Shown: positions 22,217 to 29,652 of the stretch, in pieces
Numbering within the stretch: the first letter of the stretch is position 1
How the letters are laid out: each line of letters starts with the position of its first letter
Assembly: GCA_003162425.1 (NCBI GenBank)
Contig: PMOK01000043.1
Span: 13,938-46,834, forward strand
Source of the DNA: Bryobacterales bacterium
GTDB taxonomy: Bacteria > Acidobacteriota > Terriglobia > Bryobacterales > Bryobacteraceae
Direction: 5' to 3'
DNA: 32,897 nucleotides
Notes under the pieces: generated by a model
The model's input: only the letters and a program-made list of their open reading frames with translations
The model's database searches: none
Told to the model about the DNA's origin: nothing
Translations under genes and position numbers: made by a program

Positions 22217-25200
22217 AACGCTGAAGGCCTGCGAGAACCCGGAACCTCCGGCCAGGCCGTTGCCCGCCGCGTCCTTGATCGCGTTGGCGCCACTCCCAGC
22301 CAGGCTGGTACTAAGAGTAGCATTGGTGATTGCGGTGAAGGTCCAGGTTAAAGTGGTGGTTCCCAACCCAGACAACCCGGTAGCGGAAATGCCGCTCAAG
22401 CTGGACGTGGTAGCGGTGGCAATCGGCTTGGAGAATACAACGGTGATTCCCGTCACGCTCCAGAGCAGATGTGTGGTTCGCGAGGCGCCCACCAGGTTAT
22501 ACCTCTCGCTGCCGAAATCAACGGAATAACTCACGACCGTCGGCGCCGTTGTGTCGATCACGATATTCTTGTTCGCGCTAAGCGACCCGGCTGCGCCAGG
22601 TGCGGGTAACGTCAGGTTCGCCGCTGTGAGGCTGCTATCCTGAATGGTCCCACCGTTCAGCGACAACGCACTGCTCGACGTCGCATCCAGGTGTGTACTG
22701 TTCTGTCCCGCCCCCACAGTGTAGAGGAAAGACAGCGACGCGGTTCCCGATCCCGAGCTGTAACTGGCCGTCCCGCCCGAGTTCAGAGCCAACAGCGGCG
22801 TGCCCGTTACGTTGACCGCTTTACTGAATGTCACCGTGACGTTGATATTCGCGCCGACGGTATACGATCCGTTCGCCGTCGTCGAAGTGACGTTGGTGAC
22901 GGTGGCGGCGGTGCCGGTATTGGTCAGCATGAAGGCCGGGCTTGCGCTGACGGAACCCGCTTTCGCGGTGACGCTGTACGGTCCGCCGGCCGTGCCATTG
23001 GCCGTGAAGGTTTCGCTCAACTGTCCCACAGGTGTGGTGCTGTTGGTGTTGGCGGTAATAGTGTTGGAGCTGTTCGAGAAGGTGCCGCTGGCGCCAGAGC
23101 TCGGAGCGGTGAAAGTAACCGACTGGCTCGGAATGACCACGCCGCCAGCGTCCTTCACCACCACGGTCAAGGCAGTGCCGAAGGCCGTGTTGATCGGAGC
23201 GTTCTGCGTGCCGCCTGCGGTTATCGTCACCGACGCCGGCACTTGGACTACGCTGACAGTGCTGAAGGTAGTGGCTCCGTTACCTGAATTGGTGTGCGTC
23301 AGGTCGCCGCCGCCGTAAGTTACCGCGTTGTTGGTTATGCTGGTCGCCGAGGCGGCCGGTACGTTCACAATCAATTTCAATAAGTTGAACAAACTGCCGC
23401 CGGCTACTGCTTGGCTCGACATGCAAGTCACGGTCGTGGTTCCGGTACAGCCCCATCCCGTTCCGCTGAAGCTCGACAGCGTATAACCGCTCGGAAGAGT
23501 ATCGACCACCGTCGTCGTGCCGGCGGTGCTGCCATTGGGCGCGGTGTTGCCCACAGTGAGGTCCCATTCGGCCGTCTGGCCCTGGGTGAACGTTCCGTTG
23601 GGCGATTTGGATATCGTCAGAACCGGCGCCGCATCGATAGTCACGGTGTCGGTGTTGGAATTTGTAGTGCCGGTGGTGCCGCCGCCAGTCACCGATGCCT
23701 GGTTGGTGTCGCTCGCCGCCGCGCCGTTCGCGACCGTCACCGGAATCGTGAGCGTGGGATAACTGCCGGTTTGGGCAATCGCAGCATGGCTGGTGCAGGT
23801 AAGAGTCTGACCGCTCGGTGGCGCGCAGGTCCAACCCGAACCGGTTGGCGTGCCAATCGTGAAGTCCGTCGCCAGCGTATCGACGACCGTCAGCGGATGG
23901 TTACCGTCGGGATCGCCAGTCGATCCAGGGCCGTTGTTGGTGACCACAATGCTGAACGATCCGGTGCCGCCCTGCCCGAAGTGGTTGTTCGGGTTCGGTC
24001 CGGTGTGGGATTTGGCGGCCCCAACTGAGGGCGCGTTCTCGATGAAATTCATGCACCAGCTGGTCACGCCGTCGCCAGTGCTATGAAGGGTCTGATCGAA
24101 GTAGAGGCTCCAGGTGCCAATGGGATTCGTGTTCGCATAAACACCGCCGCCGGTTCCAGTCAGGGTGCCGGTGTCGAAGGTGAATCCACCCTGCGGACCG
24201 GCGTGGTGAATGGGGCTAGGCAGCGTATAGAACTGGCTCGCGGTGTACGATGTGGCGCCGCAGCTTGTCGGAGCGTCCTGTGCAGGTGGGGCGCTGGATG
24301 TCAGCGAGCATCCTAGAGGAGAGAAACTGTCGGCAAATGTGATCGTCTCTGGTCCGAATGCGTTTTCATTACCCACCAAGGAGAAAAAGTCGAGGGTCTG
24401 CGCGGAACCGGGCACGCTGGAGCCATTCGGTCCCACCAGGAGCGATTCCAGATCGTTGCCGCCGTCCGTAGTCTTGAGATTGTTCAACGTGAGGCTGACG
24501 GACGAAATGGTGCCGTACAGATTGGTGACGAAGATATTGGACGGGTTCGGCGATGCTGGACCGAAGTCGTCCGTGGTGACCTGGCCGAAGGGAATGGTGA
24601 TCCCCGACGTATTGCAGTAGCTCCACGTGTTAGTGCTCAGTGTGGGAGTTGCGGTGGCGGCATCCACGCGGACTGAAATGGTGGAGAAGCTCTCGTTGAA
24701 GGTGTCGGTGGAGTCCTGGTAGGTGGCCGTGATGGTGTGATCGCCTTCAGGCAACGAGGTCGTGGAGGTAGTCGCGACGCCGCTGGATACGGGGGACACG
24801 CCGCTATTCGGCGCGCCGACGAGAGGCGAGCCATTCTCGGTGAAGGTAACGGTCCCCACGTTGGGGGTTGGCGAGCTGGTGATGGTGGCCGTAAAGGTGA
24901 CCAATGTGCCTTTGGTGTTAAAGGTCGCGCTGGGGGTGACACTGGTCGACGTCGAATGGCCGGTTCCCGGGGAGACATCCAGACACCATCCGCCGCTGAG
25001 AGTGGTGGTGTCGCCAATGCCTGAGCCGTTGTAAAGGAAGAGCGCCCAAGGGCCATGCGCGTTTGCGCCCACGAAGGAGCTGGTGAATGTGGCGGAACCC
25101 ACCGGGAAGGCCACCGAATAAGTGCCTGGGATCTGTGGCGCCGGGGCCGGAGGGGCCGGCGTGAAAAGGTCGGTATTCGGCGTGAATCCGCTGCCGTAAG

Positions 25201-26593
25201 TTGTGGGCCCGTAGCTGCCGGGGCTGATTGGGCCAGTTGCAGGCAGTTGCGTAGACCCGTCGACCAATGTGTAGGTTCCGGTGGTAAGATTCGATCCGGC
25301 ATTGCTCCAGAAGTCGAGCGAGTGGCTGCCGTCGGGCGCTACCAGCAACATATGCAGGTCGGTGCTGTTCACCCCCTGGAAATTGTTCAGGATAACGGAG
25401 ACTGTGTTGACCGAACTGGTGATGTCGGTGTTCACGCCATCGCCAATGAAGACAACCGAGGGATAAGGGCTGTTTTCCGTGCTTTGCGACTCGCCGTTGC
25501 CGGTGATTGTACCGGAGTTGCAATACTTGGTGGCATTGGGGCCGGTACCGTTGGGCGAGTGGTTCATGGCGAAGACGTTGGCGTTGCCGGTGCTAGCCAC
25601 GAACGTGCCGTCGCCGGAGTAGCCGGCGGAGAGCAAATGGATTCCTTCGGTGAAAGTTGTGACGCAGGTGGCTTGACCGCTGGAAAGCGTCGCGGGATTG
25701 CCGCCGCTGCAGGTTATGTTACTGCCGCCATCCTTGAAGGTGACTGTGCCGGTGGGGGTTCCAGGGGTCCCAGTTACGGTGGCCGTTAGAGTAACCGAGC
25801 TTTCGGAACCGGAAGTGAAGGCCGTGTTCGGGTAGCCTGAAACGGGGGAAGAAGGCGACAAGGTGGTCGTGCTGGGCGTGGATGCGGCGGTGAACGTTAT
25901 CTTGATGCTCCAGGTGAAGCTGATGTCAGCAGTCCCGAAGTTCGGATCACTAGCTAGGTACAGGTTCCAATTTCCGTTTACCGAATCGCCGGTGAAAACC
26001 GAAGCGAAGGTGGACGAGCCGTTCGGAGCTGCATCGAAGATGGTTCCGGATAATCCGACGCTGCTATAATTGGGGTCCTTCTCGAAATTCTGCCCTGAAG
26101 TGTCATAAGCACCCGGCGCATAGGTGCCGCTGGTGAGGTTCGAGGGTGTGTTTAGGGCGTTGGGAAACGCGGTGCCAGCGTCCGCGATGGTGATCGTGAC
26201 AGTCGGGTCACCCGTTCCGTTTCCCACGCATCGCATGATTTCGAAGTTGTGGCCGTTCGGCGACTGGAGCACGAGCCCCATGAAGAGCGATCCGGAGTCC
26301 TGAGAGCCGAGGCTGTCGTTGTAACCATTCAGTGTGACACTCACCGCCGAGACTGAGCCAATGCCTCCCGAGACGGTGATCGTGGAAGGGAAAGGGCTGC
26401 CAGCGACCGTGGTTATGGGGCCGCTCTCGCTGCCGGTTTCATTGGCAGCAAACACGGACGTGGTTGGACCTCCCGTACACGTAACCGTGGTCGAGACGGT
26501 TGAGCAGCCAGCATTGGCGGCGCCGGTCGAGATTATCAGCGCGAATAGGATTGCGATTCCAAAGAAAAGACGGGGCAAACTGCGAGCGCTCAT
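22046..26593 (-). CDS. Giant secreted multidomain protein: P-like, Ig-like and DUF11 modules with C-terminal dockerin-like repeat
   Basis: The product has 1515 residues. The start ATG at 26593 has GGAGGAG five bases upstream; an earlier ATG at 26695 lacks this and would bury the signal peptide (LFFGIAILFALIISTGAANA). Modules in order are: P-domain-like jelly roll about 55-237 (VFTGDSVNGNWNLYLASDPN); Ig-like (Big_3_5-type) 240-342; P-like 355-545 (SSFVGANAHGPWALFLYNGS); Ig-like 548-645; P-like 655-855 (NTNPIGTWSLYFDQTL); two DUF11 repeats about 858-990 and 991-1115; a Big_1-like domain 1118-1227; two further Ig-like units about 1228-1455; and two calcium loops DFNGDGAVTAAD (1463-1474) and DINGDGVVNTAD (1491-1502), which form a type I dockerin. 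No catalytic domain is recognised. It has no sorting tail of its own, so the dockerin may tether it. Composition is Thr/Ser/Gly-rich. Confidence 0.88.
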   Translation of the reverse strand: MSARSLPRLFFGIAILFALIISTGAANAGCSTVSTTVTCTGGPTTSVFAANETGSESGPITTVAGSPFPSTITVSGGIGSVSAVSVTLNGYNDSLGSQDSGSLFMGLVLQSPNGHNFEIMRCVGNGTGDPTVTITIADAGTAFPNALNTPSNLTSGTYAPGAYDTSGQNFEKDPNYSSVGLSGTIFDAAPNGSSTFASVFTGDSVNGNWNLYLASDPNFGTADISFTWSIKITFTAASTPSTTTLSPSSPVSGYPNTAFTSGSESSVTLTATVTGTPGTPTGTVTFKDGGSNITCSGGNPATLSSGQATCVTTFTEGIHLLSAGYSGDGTFVASTGNANVFAMNHSPNGTGPNATKYCNSGTITGNGESQSTENSPYPSVVFIGDGVNTDITSSVNTVSVILNNFQGVNSTDLHMLLVAPDGSHSLDFWSNAGSNLTTGTYTLVDGSTQLPATGPISPGSYGPTTYGSGFTPNTDLFTPAPPAPAPQIPGTYSVAFPVGSATFTSSFVGANAHGPWALFLYNGSGIGDTTTLSGGWCLDVSPGTGHSTSTSVTPSATFNTKGTLVTFTATITSSPTPNVGTVTFTENGSPLVGAPNSGVSPVSSGVATTSTTSLPEGDHTITATYQDSTDTFNESFSTISVRVDAATATPTLSTNTWSYCNTSGITIPFGQVTTDDFGPASPNPSNIFVTNLYGTISSVSLTLNNLKTTDGGNDLESLLVGPNGSSVPGSAQTLDFFSLVGNENAFGPETITFADSFSPLGCSLTSSAPPAQDAPTSCGATSYTASQFYTLPSPIHHAGPQGGFTFDTGTLTGTGGGVYANTNPIGTWSLYFDQTLHSTGDGVTSWCMNFIENAPSVGAAKSHTGPNPNNHFGQGGTGSFSIVVTNNGPGSTGDPDGNHPLTVVDTLATDFTIGTPTGSGWTCAPPSGQTLTCTSHAAIAQTGSYPTLTIPVTVANGAAASDTNQASVTGGGTTGTTNSNTDTVTIDAAPVLTISKSPNGTFTQGQTAEWDLTVGNTAPNGSTAGTTTVVDTLPSGYTLSSFSGTGWGCTGTTTVTCMSSQAVAGGSLFNLLKLIVNVPAASATSITNNAVTYGGGDLTHTNSGNGATTFSTVSVVQVPASVTITAGGTQNAPINTAFGTALTVVVKDAGGVVIPSQSVTFTAPSSGASGTFSNSSNTITANTNSTTPVGQLSETFTANGTAGGPYSVTAKAGSVSASPAFMLTNTGTAATVTNVTSTTANGSYTVGANINVTVTFSKAVNVTGTPLLALNSGGTASYSSGSGTASLSFLYTVGAGQNSTHLDATSSSALSLNGGTIQDSSLTAANLTLPAPGAAGSLSANKNIVIDTTAPTVVSYSVDFGSERYNLVGASRTTHLLWSVTGITVVFSKPIATATTSSLSGISATGLSGLGTTTLTWTFTAITNATLSTSLAGSGANAIKDAAGNGLAGGSGFSQAFSVLYGDFNGDGAVTAADLLGVTVATKQSYNLFADINGDGVVNTADTTIVKAQEGATQH

Positions 26594-26948
26594 TCCACTC
26601 CTCCAAAGGCTACGGACAAGTCTCCCGCATCGGGGCCGGGGGCGGCGCGATGCAACACGGACACAACAAACGCTATTGCCTGAGTAGTCTATCACAGAAT
26701 CCCGGCAGCGTTAACCATAACGAGCGAATTTCGGGCCCCATTTAGTACTATGTCCGTCAATTTCGGTAAGGATTGTTGGGAAGCTCACATAATTTCGGGG
26801 AATGGGAAGCCGTGCCCATACAGCCTGGACGGGAGGCAAATAAAGCTTGCGTGAGGTTCAAAACAATGATAACTTAGACAGGCTATCCAGCTCGTGTTTT
26901 TATTGAACGAGCAAAACTGAAACCAACAAACCTGATAGGAGGACACGG
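26594..26948. other. Divergent control region between the giant protein and the collar trio
   Basis: A 355-bp non-coding spacer separates two diverging transcripts and is more AT-rich than its neighbours on the collar side. A small hairpin GCTCGT (26890-26895) / ACGAGC (26907-26912) with an 11-nt loop lies in the collar-gene leader. AGGAGG (26938-26943) is the ribosome site of the first collar gene. No small ORF is supported. Confidence 0.5.
26686..26714 (-). promoter_or_regulatory. Possible promoter of the giant-protein operon
   Basis: On the minus strand TTAACG (26714-26709) is separated by 17 bp from TAGACT (26691-26686), a four-of-six -35 and a TAnnnT -10. Transcription would start near 26679 and give a leader of about 86 nt ending in GGAGGAG. 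The match is moderate. Confidence 0.35.
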
Positions 26949-27464
26949 ATGGGTCAACCTTATGTAGGCGAATGCAGGATGGTGGGCTTCAATTTCCCGC
27001 CTTCCGGCTGGGCTTTGTGCCAAGGCCAGCTGGTGCCGATTTCCGAGTTCGAGACTTTATTCAACCTGATCGGCACCACTTATGGTGGCGACGGCCAAAC
27101 TAATTTCCAACTTCCCGATCTACGGGGTCGCGCGCCGATCCACCAGGGAACCGGACCCGGCCAGAGCTTCAGCGTGGGACAAAGCGGCGGCGTGGAGCAA
27201 GTGACGTTGACCATACAAACGATTCCCGCCCACTCGCATCCGCTGATGGGTTCGTCCAGCAACGGCAACTCCAATCTTGTGCAGAATAACATTTTGGCGG
27301 GTAATGCCACCCAGGTTTACCGCACCGGCACGAACCCTCCGGGCGTGATGAACGCGAGTTCAATCACATTTACCGGCGGCAACCAGCCGCACAACAATCT
27401 TCAGCCTTTTCTGGTGATGAACTGGGTCATCTCGTTTTTTGGGGTGTATCCGAGCCCAACATAA
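26949..27464 (+). CDS. Phage tail collar-domain protein 1 of 3 (microcystin-dependent/MdpB-like)
   Basis: The 171-residue protein contains an N-terminal tail-collar domain (PF07484): VGFNFPPSGWALCQGQLVPI then LFNLIGTTYGGDGQTNFQLP and DLRGRAPIHQG. A middle PAHSHP motif (HSH at about residues 95-97) is followed by a variable Asn/Ser-rich loop and the conserved end GGNQPHNNLQPFLVMNWVIS with FGVYPSPT. There is no signal peptide and no membrane span. In phages this fold is the trimeric receptor-binding tip of short tail fibres; in bacteria such proteins occur outside prophages, often as adjacent threes, with undefined roles. AGGAGG lies six bases before the ATG. It is the first gene of a five-gene run with two paralogues, GNAT and 2OG oxygenase. 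Confidence 0.88.
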   Translation: MGQPYVGECRMVGFNFPPSGWALCQGQLVPISEFETLFNLIGTTYGGDGQTNFQLPDLRGRAPIHQGTGPGQSFSVGQSGGVEQVTLTIQTIPAHSHPLMGSSSNGNSNLVQNNILAGNATQVYRTGTNPPGVMNASSITFTGGNQPHNNLQPFLVMNWVISFFGVYPSPT

Positions 27465-27488
27465 GCGCCACAATAAGGAGAATCCACT

Positions 27489-27998
27489 ATGTCCGAACCA
27501 TTCCTTTCTGAATTAAAGTGTGTATCTTTCAACTTTGCGCCTAAGGGCTGGACGATGTGCAACGGCGGTACTCTTCCCATCAATCAAAACCAGGCGCTCT
27601 TTTCGCTGCTCGGCACAACCTACGGAGGCGATGGGCGGACGACTTTTGGGCTGCCCAATCTGCAAGGACGCACGGCGATCAGCATGGGCAAAGGCCACAC
27701 CCTGGGCGAATTGGGCGGCGAGTACGCTCATACGCTCAACATCAGTGAGCTTCCCACGCACCCTCACTTCTTGCAAGGTGTCCACTCGGGCCAGAACTCG
27801 CCCGTGCCGGCGGGGCATCTGCTTGCAGACACGACAGGAGCGCTAACCATCTACGGACCGTTCGGCGGGACGGTCGGGCCCATGGTTCCGGCGACCGTTT
27901 CGGTGACGGGAGGCAGCCAATCTCATCAGAATCAGTCGCCATTTCTGGTGATGACCTGGATTATCGCGCTCCAGGGCATTTTTCCGTCGCAGAACTGA
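27489..27998 (+). CDS. Phage tail collar-domain protein 2 of 3
   Basis: The 169-residue paralogue of the preceding gene lies 24 bp downstream, with AAGGAG before the ATG. The collar domain reads CVSFNFAPKGWTMCNGGTLP, LFSLLGTTYGGDGRTTFGLP, NLQGRTAISMG. The central motif is LPTHPHFLQG (HPH). The end is GGSQSHQNQSPFLVMTWIIA then QGIFPSQN. The middle loop (HSGQNSPVPAGHLLADTTGA) differs strongly from those of paralogues 1 and 3, while the two ends are nearly fixed. That pattern suggests a shared trimer scaffold with diversified surface loops. There is no signal peptide; export, if any, would need another route. Confidence 0.88.
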   Translation: MSEPFLSELKCVSFNFAPKGWTMCNGGTLPINQNQALFSLLGTTYGGDGRTTFGLPNLQGRTAISMGKGHTLGELGGEYAHTLNISELPTHPHFLQGVHSGQNSPVPAGHLLADTTGALTIYGPFGGTVGPMVPATVSVTGGSQSHQNQSPFLVMTWIIALQGIFPSQN

Positions 27999-28010
27999 GA
28001 GGAGAACACA

Positions 28011-28538
28011 ATGTCGAATCCTTTTGTCGGAGAAGTTCGCGCTTTTCCGTTCAATTTCGCTCCGAAAGGCTGGGCGATGTGTGCTGGCCAATTGTTACCG
28101 CTTTCACAGAATACGGCCCTGTTTTCCTTGTTGGGGACCTTCTATGGAGGCGATGGCAAATCCAATTTTGCCCTGCCCAACATGCAAGGCAACCACTGCC
28201 TTAGCTCAGGGCAAGGTACGGGTCTGAGTATTTACGATATCGGGGAAGCAAGCGGATCGGACACGGTGACTTTGCTCCTATCGGAAATGGCCAGCCACAA
28301 TCACAACTTAATGGCGGTGGGAAGAATCACGCCGAACAGCGGGGTTCCTGTGAACGCGGCGCTGTGCGAGGATGTGGCCGCTACCCTGATGTACACCAGC
28401 CTCACCACGCCGATCGTACAAATGAATCAAAACGCGATTGTGGTCCAGGGTGGCAGTCTGCCGCATAACAATATGATGCCGTATCTCACGCTGAACTTCT
28501 GTATCGCGCTGCAAGGCGTGTATCCAGCGCGTCCATAA
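28011..28538 (+). CDS. Phage tail collar-domain protein 3 of 3
   Basis: The 175-residue third paralogue starts 12 bp after the second, with GAGGAG before the ATG. The collar domain reads RAFPFNFAPKGWAMCAGQLL, LFSLLGTFYGGDGKSNFALP, NMQGNHCLSSG; the usual GR of the collar is GN here. The central motif is MASHNHNLMA (HNH). The end is GGSLPHNNMMPYLTLNFCIA then QGVYPARP. Its insertion loop (TPNSGVPVNAALCEDVAATL) is again unlike those of its sisters. Each of the three genes has its own good ribosome site, so near-equal expression is likely, as a 1:1:1 assembly would need. Confidence 0.88.
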   Translation: MSNPFVGEVRAFPFNFAPKGWAMCAGQLLPLSQNTALFSLLGTFYGGDGKSNFALPNMQGNHCLSSGQGTGLSIYDIGEASGSDTVTLLLSEMASHNHNLMAVGRITPNSGVPVNAALCEDVAATLMYTSLTTPIVQMNQNAIVVQGGSLPHNNMMPYLTLNFCIALQGVYPARP

Positions 28539-28555
28539 GCCATCGATCATCGCGA

Positions 28556-28579
28556 GGGACCTTCTGGTAAGGAGGTCCC
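28556..28579 (+). promoter_or_regulatory. Hairpin overlapping the Shine-Dalgarno upstream of the GNAT gene
   Basis: GGGACC (28556-28561) pairs with GGTCCC (28574-28579), extended by CTT/AAG across a bulge. The only AAGGAGG before the GNAT gene (28569-28575) forms the 3' arm, so the stem could hide the ribosome site or partly terminate the collar transcript. No T-run follows. Confidence 0.45.
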
Positions 28580-28591
28580 CTGCATTCCGGA

Positions 28592-29077
28592 ATGTCGACT
28601 CTGGCTGTTCGTCCCGCGGTGCTCCAAGATGATGAGATCTTTCTATATGAGCTGTACGTCGCCATTCGAGGGCCCCAGTTTGAGTTAACACCCCTCACTG
28701 CCGCGCAGCGGGAGCACCTGTTGCGCATGCAATTCCAGGCGCAGCTCTCCTCTTACACGCAGCAATTTCCGAACTCCTGCTACCACGTGGTGCTGCTGGA
28801 TTCGAAAGCGGTGGGACGCTTGTGGGTGGCGCCTGGTGACCATGCGTTCCTGCTGGTGGATATCGCGATTCATCCCAGCTTGCAGAGCAAAGGCCTGGGG
28901 ACGGTGTTGGTGCAGCGGCTGCAGCAAGAGGCTCAGAGGGCGAAGCTACCCATTCGGTCCACCGTTGACCGCTTCAATCAGGGATCCCTGAAATTCCACA
29001 AGCGGCTCGGATTCCATGTGGTGCGGGAAGATCTGCTGAATTACTACATGGAATGGCTTCCTGCGCCGTTGTTGTGA
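28592..29077 (+). CDS. GNAT-family N-acetyltransferase
   Basis: The 161-residue protein has the GNAT fold: an N-terminal strand-helix (LAVRPAVLQDDEIFLYELYV), the central VGRLWVAPGDHAFLLVDIAI and the acetyl-CoA loop HPSLQSKGLGTVLVQRLQQE (Q-x-x-G-x-G). The C-terminal NQGSLKFHKRLGFHVVRED is the usual 'N..A..FY...GF' helix. The start ATG at 28592 is 16 bases from AGGAGG, a long gap; a CTG at 28580 in frame would be better spaced but is a rare start. It sits between the collar trio and the 2OG oxygenase, so acetylation of a collar protein or a related small molecule is a possibility, inferred from position only. Confidence 0.87.
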   Translation: MSTLAVRPAVLQDDEIFLYELYVAIRGPQFELTPLTAAQREHLLRMQFQAQLSSYTQQFPNSCYHVVLLDSKAVGRLWVAPGDHAFLLVDIAIHPSLQSKGLGTVLVQRLQQEAQRAKLPIRSTVDRFNQGSLKFHKRLGFHVVREDLLNYYMEWLPAPLL

Positions 29078-29079
29078 AT

Positions 29080-29652
29080 ATGCCGGAGAGTTGGGTTATC
29101 CCGAGATTTCTGGGCAGCCGGCGCCAAGAGTTGCTGGATTACGTTCTCTGTCAGGAGCAGCAGTTCAGCGCGGCCACGGTATCCATGGGTGCGACTCGCG
29201 CGGTGGTTGAAGGAGTGCGGCGGGCGAGAATACTCGAAAGCTTGGGGAATTTCGAACGGTTATTTCTAGATCACCTTAAGCCGATTCTGGGTGAGCTCGG
29301 GCTCGAGTTCGGCCGGATTGAACTGCAAGTTACCGCGAGCAATGACGGCGACTACTTTCGTTCGCACGTGGATGGGGGGCCGGACGGCACGCGCGAGATC
29401 AGCTTCGTCTATTTCCTGCATGGAGAACCGCGCCCGTTTTCAGGTGGCGAGCTGAAGATCCGCGACAGTACGGTGACGCCGTGCGGAGACACGTTGGTGC
29501 TGTTTCCGAGTAACAGCGTCCACGAAGTGCTGCCGGTGCACGTACCATCGCGGCAGTTTGCGGACAGCCGCTTTACGGTGAACGGATGGATTCACCGGGG
29601 GGCTGCGCTGAAAGGCTACTTGGCAGGCGGAAGCGCCTGCCCCACGATCTGA
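29080..29652 (+). CDS. 2OG-Fe(II) oxygenase (prolyl-4-hydroxylase-like)
   Basis: This 190-residue dioxygenase of the P4H-like cupin fold has the iron ligands His and Asp in FRSHVDGG and the distal His in SNSVHEVLPV; Arg in SRFTVNGW is placed to bind 2-oxoglutarate. FVYFLHGEPRPFSGGELKIR is the typical core strand pair. The start ATG at 29080 is 2 bp after the GNAT stop; an ATG at 29053 in the same frame would overlap GNAT and add nine unconserved residues, and neither has a good Shine-Dalgarno. The enzyme would hydroxylate a protein side chain or small molecule. Position after the collar trio suggests a collar or Pro/Asn-rich surface protein as target (inference). The last residues (AGGSACPTI) come from a palindrome shared with the convergent gene. 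Confidence 0.87.
   Translation: MPESWVIPRFLGSRRQELLDYVLCQEQQFSAATVSMGATRAVVEGVRRARILESLGNFERLFLDHLKPILGELGLEFGRIELQVTASNDGDYFRSHVDGGPDGTREISFVYFLHGEPRPFSGGELKIRDSTVTPCGDTLVLFPSNSVHEVLPVHVPSRQFADSRFTVNGWIHRGAALKGYLAGGSACPTI

Noticed and set aside
22691-25789. Several open frames of 170-245 codons on the plus strand inside the giant-protein gene
   Set aside because: They are low-complexity Ala/Val/Gly/Arg-rich shadows of a Thr/Ser/Gly-rich protein, with no ribosome sites.
26949-28538. Prophage tail region
   Set aside because: Only the collar fold is phage-like. There are no capsid, portal, terminase, tape-measure, baseplate, lysis or integrase genes around it, and bacterial collar triplets outside phages are known.
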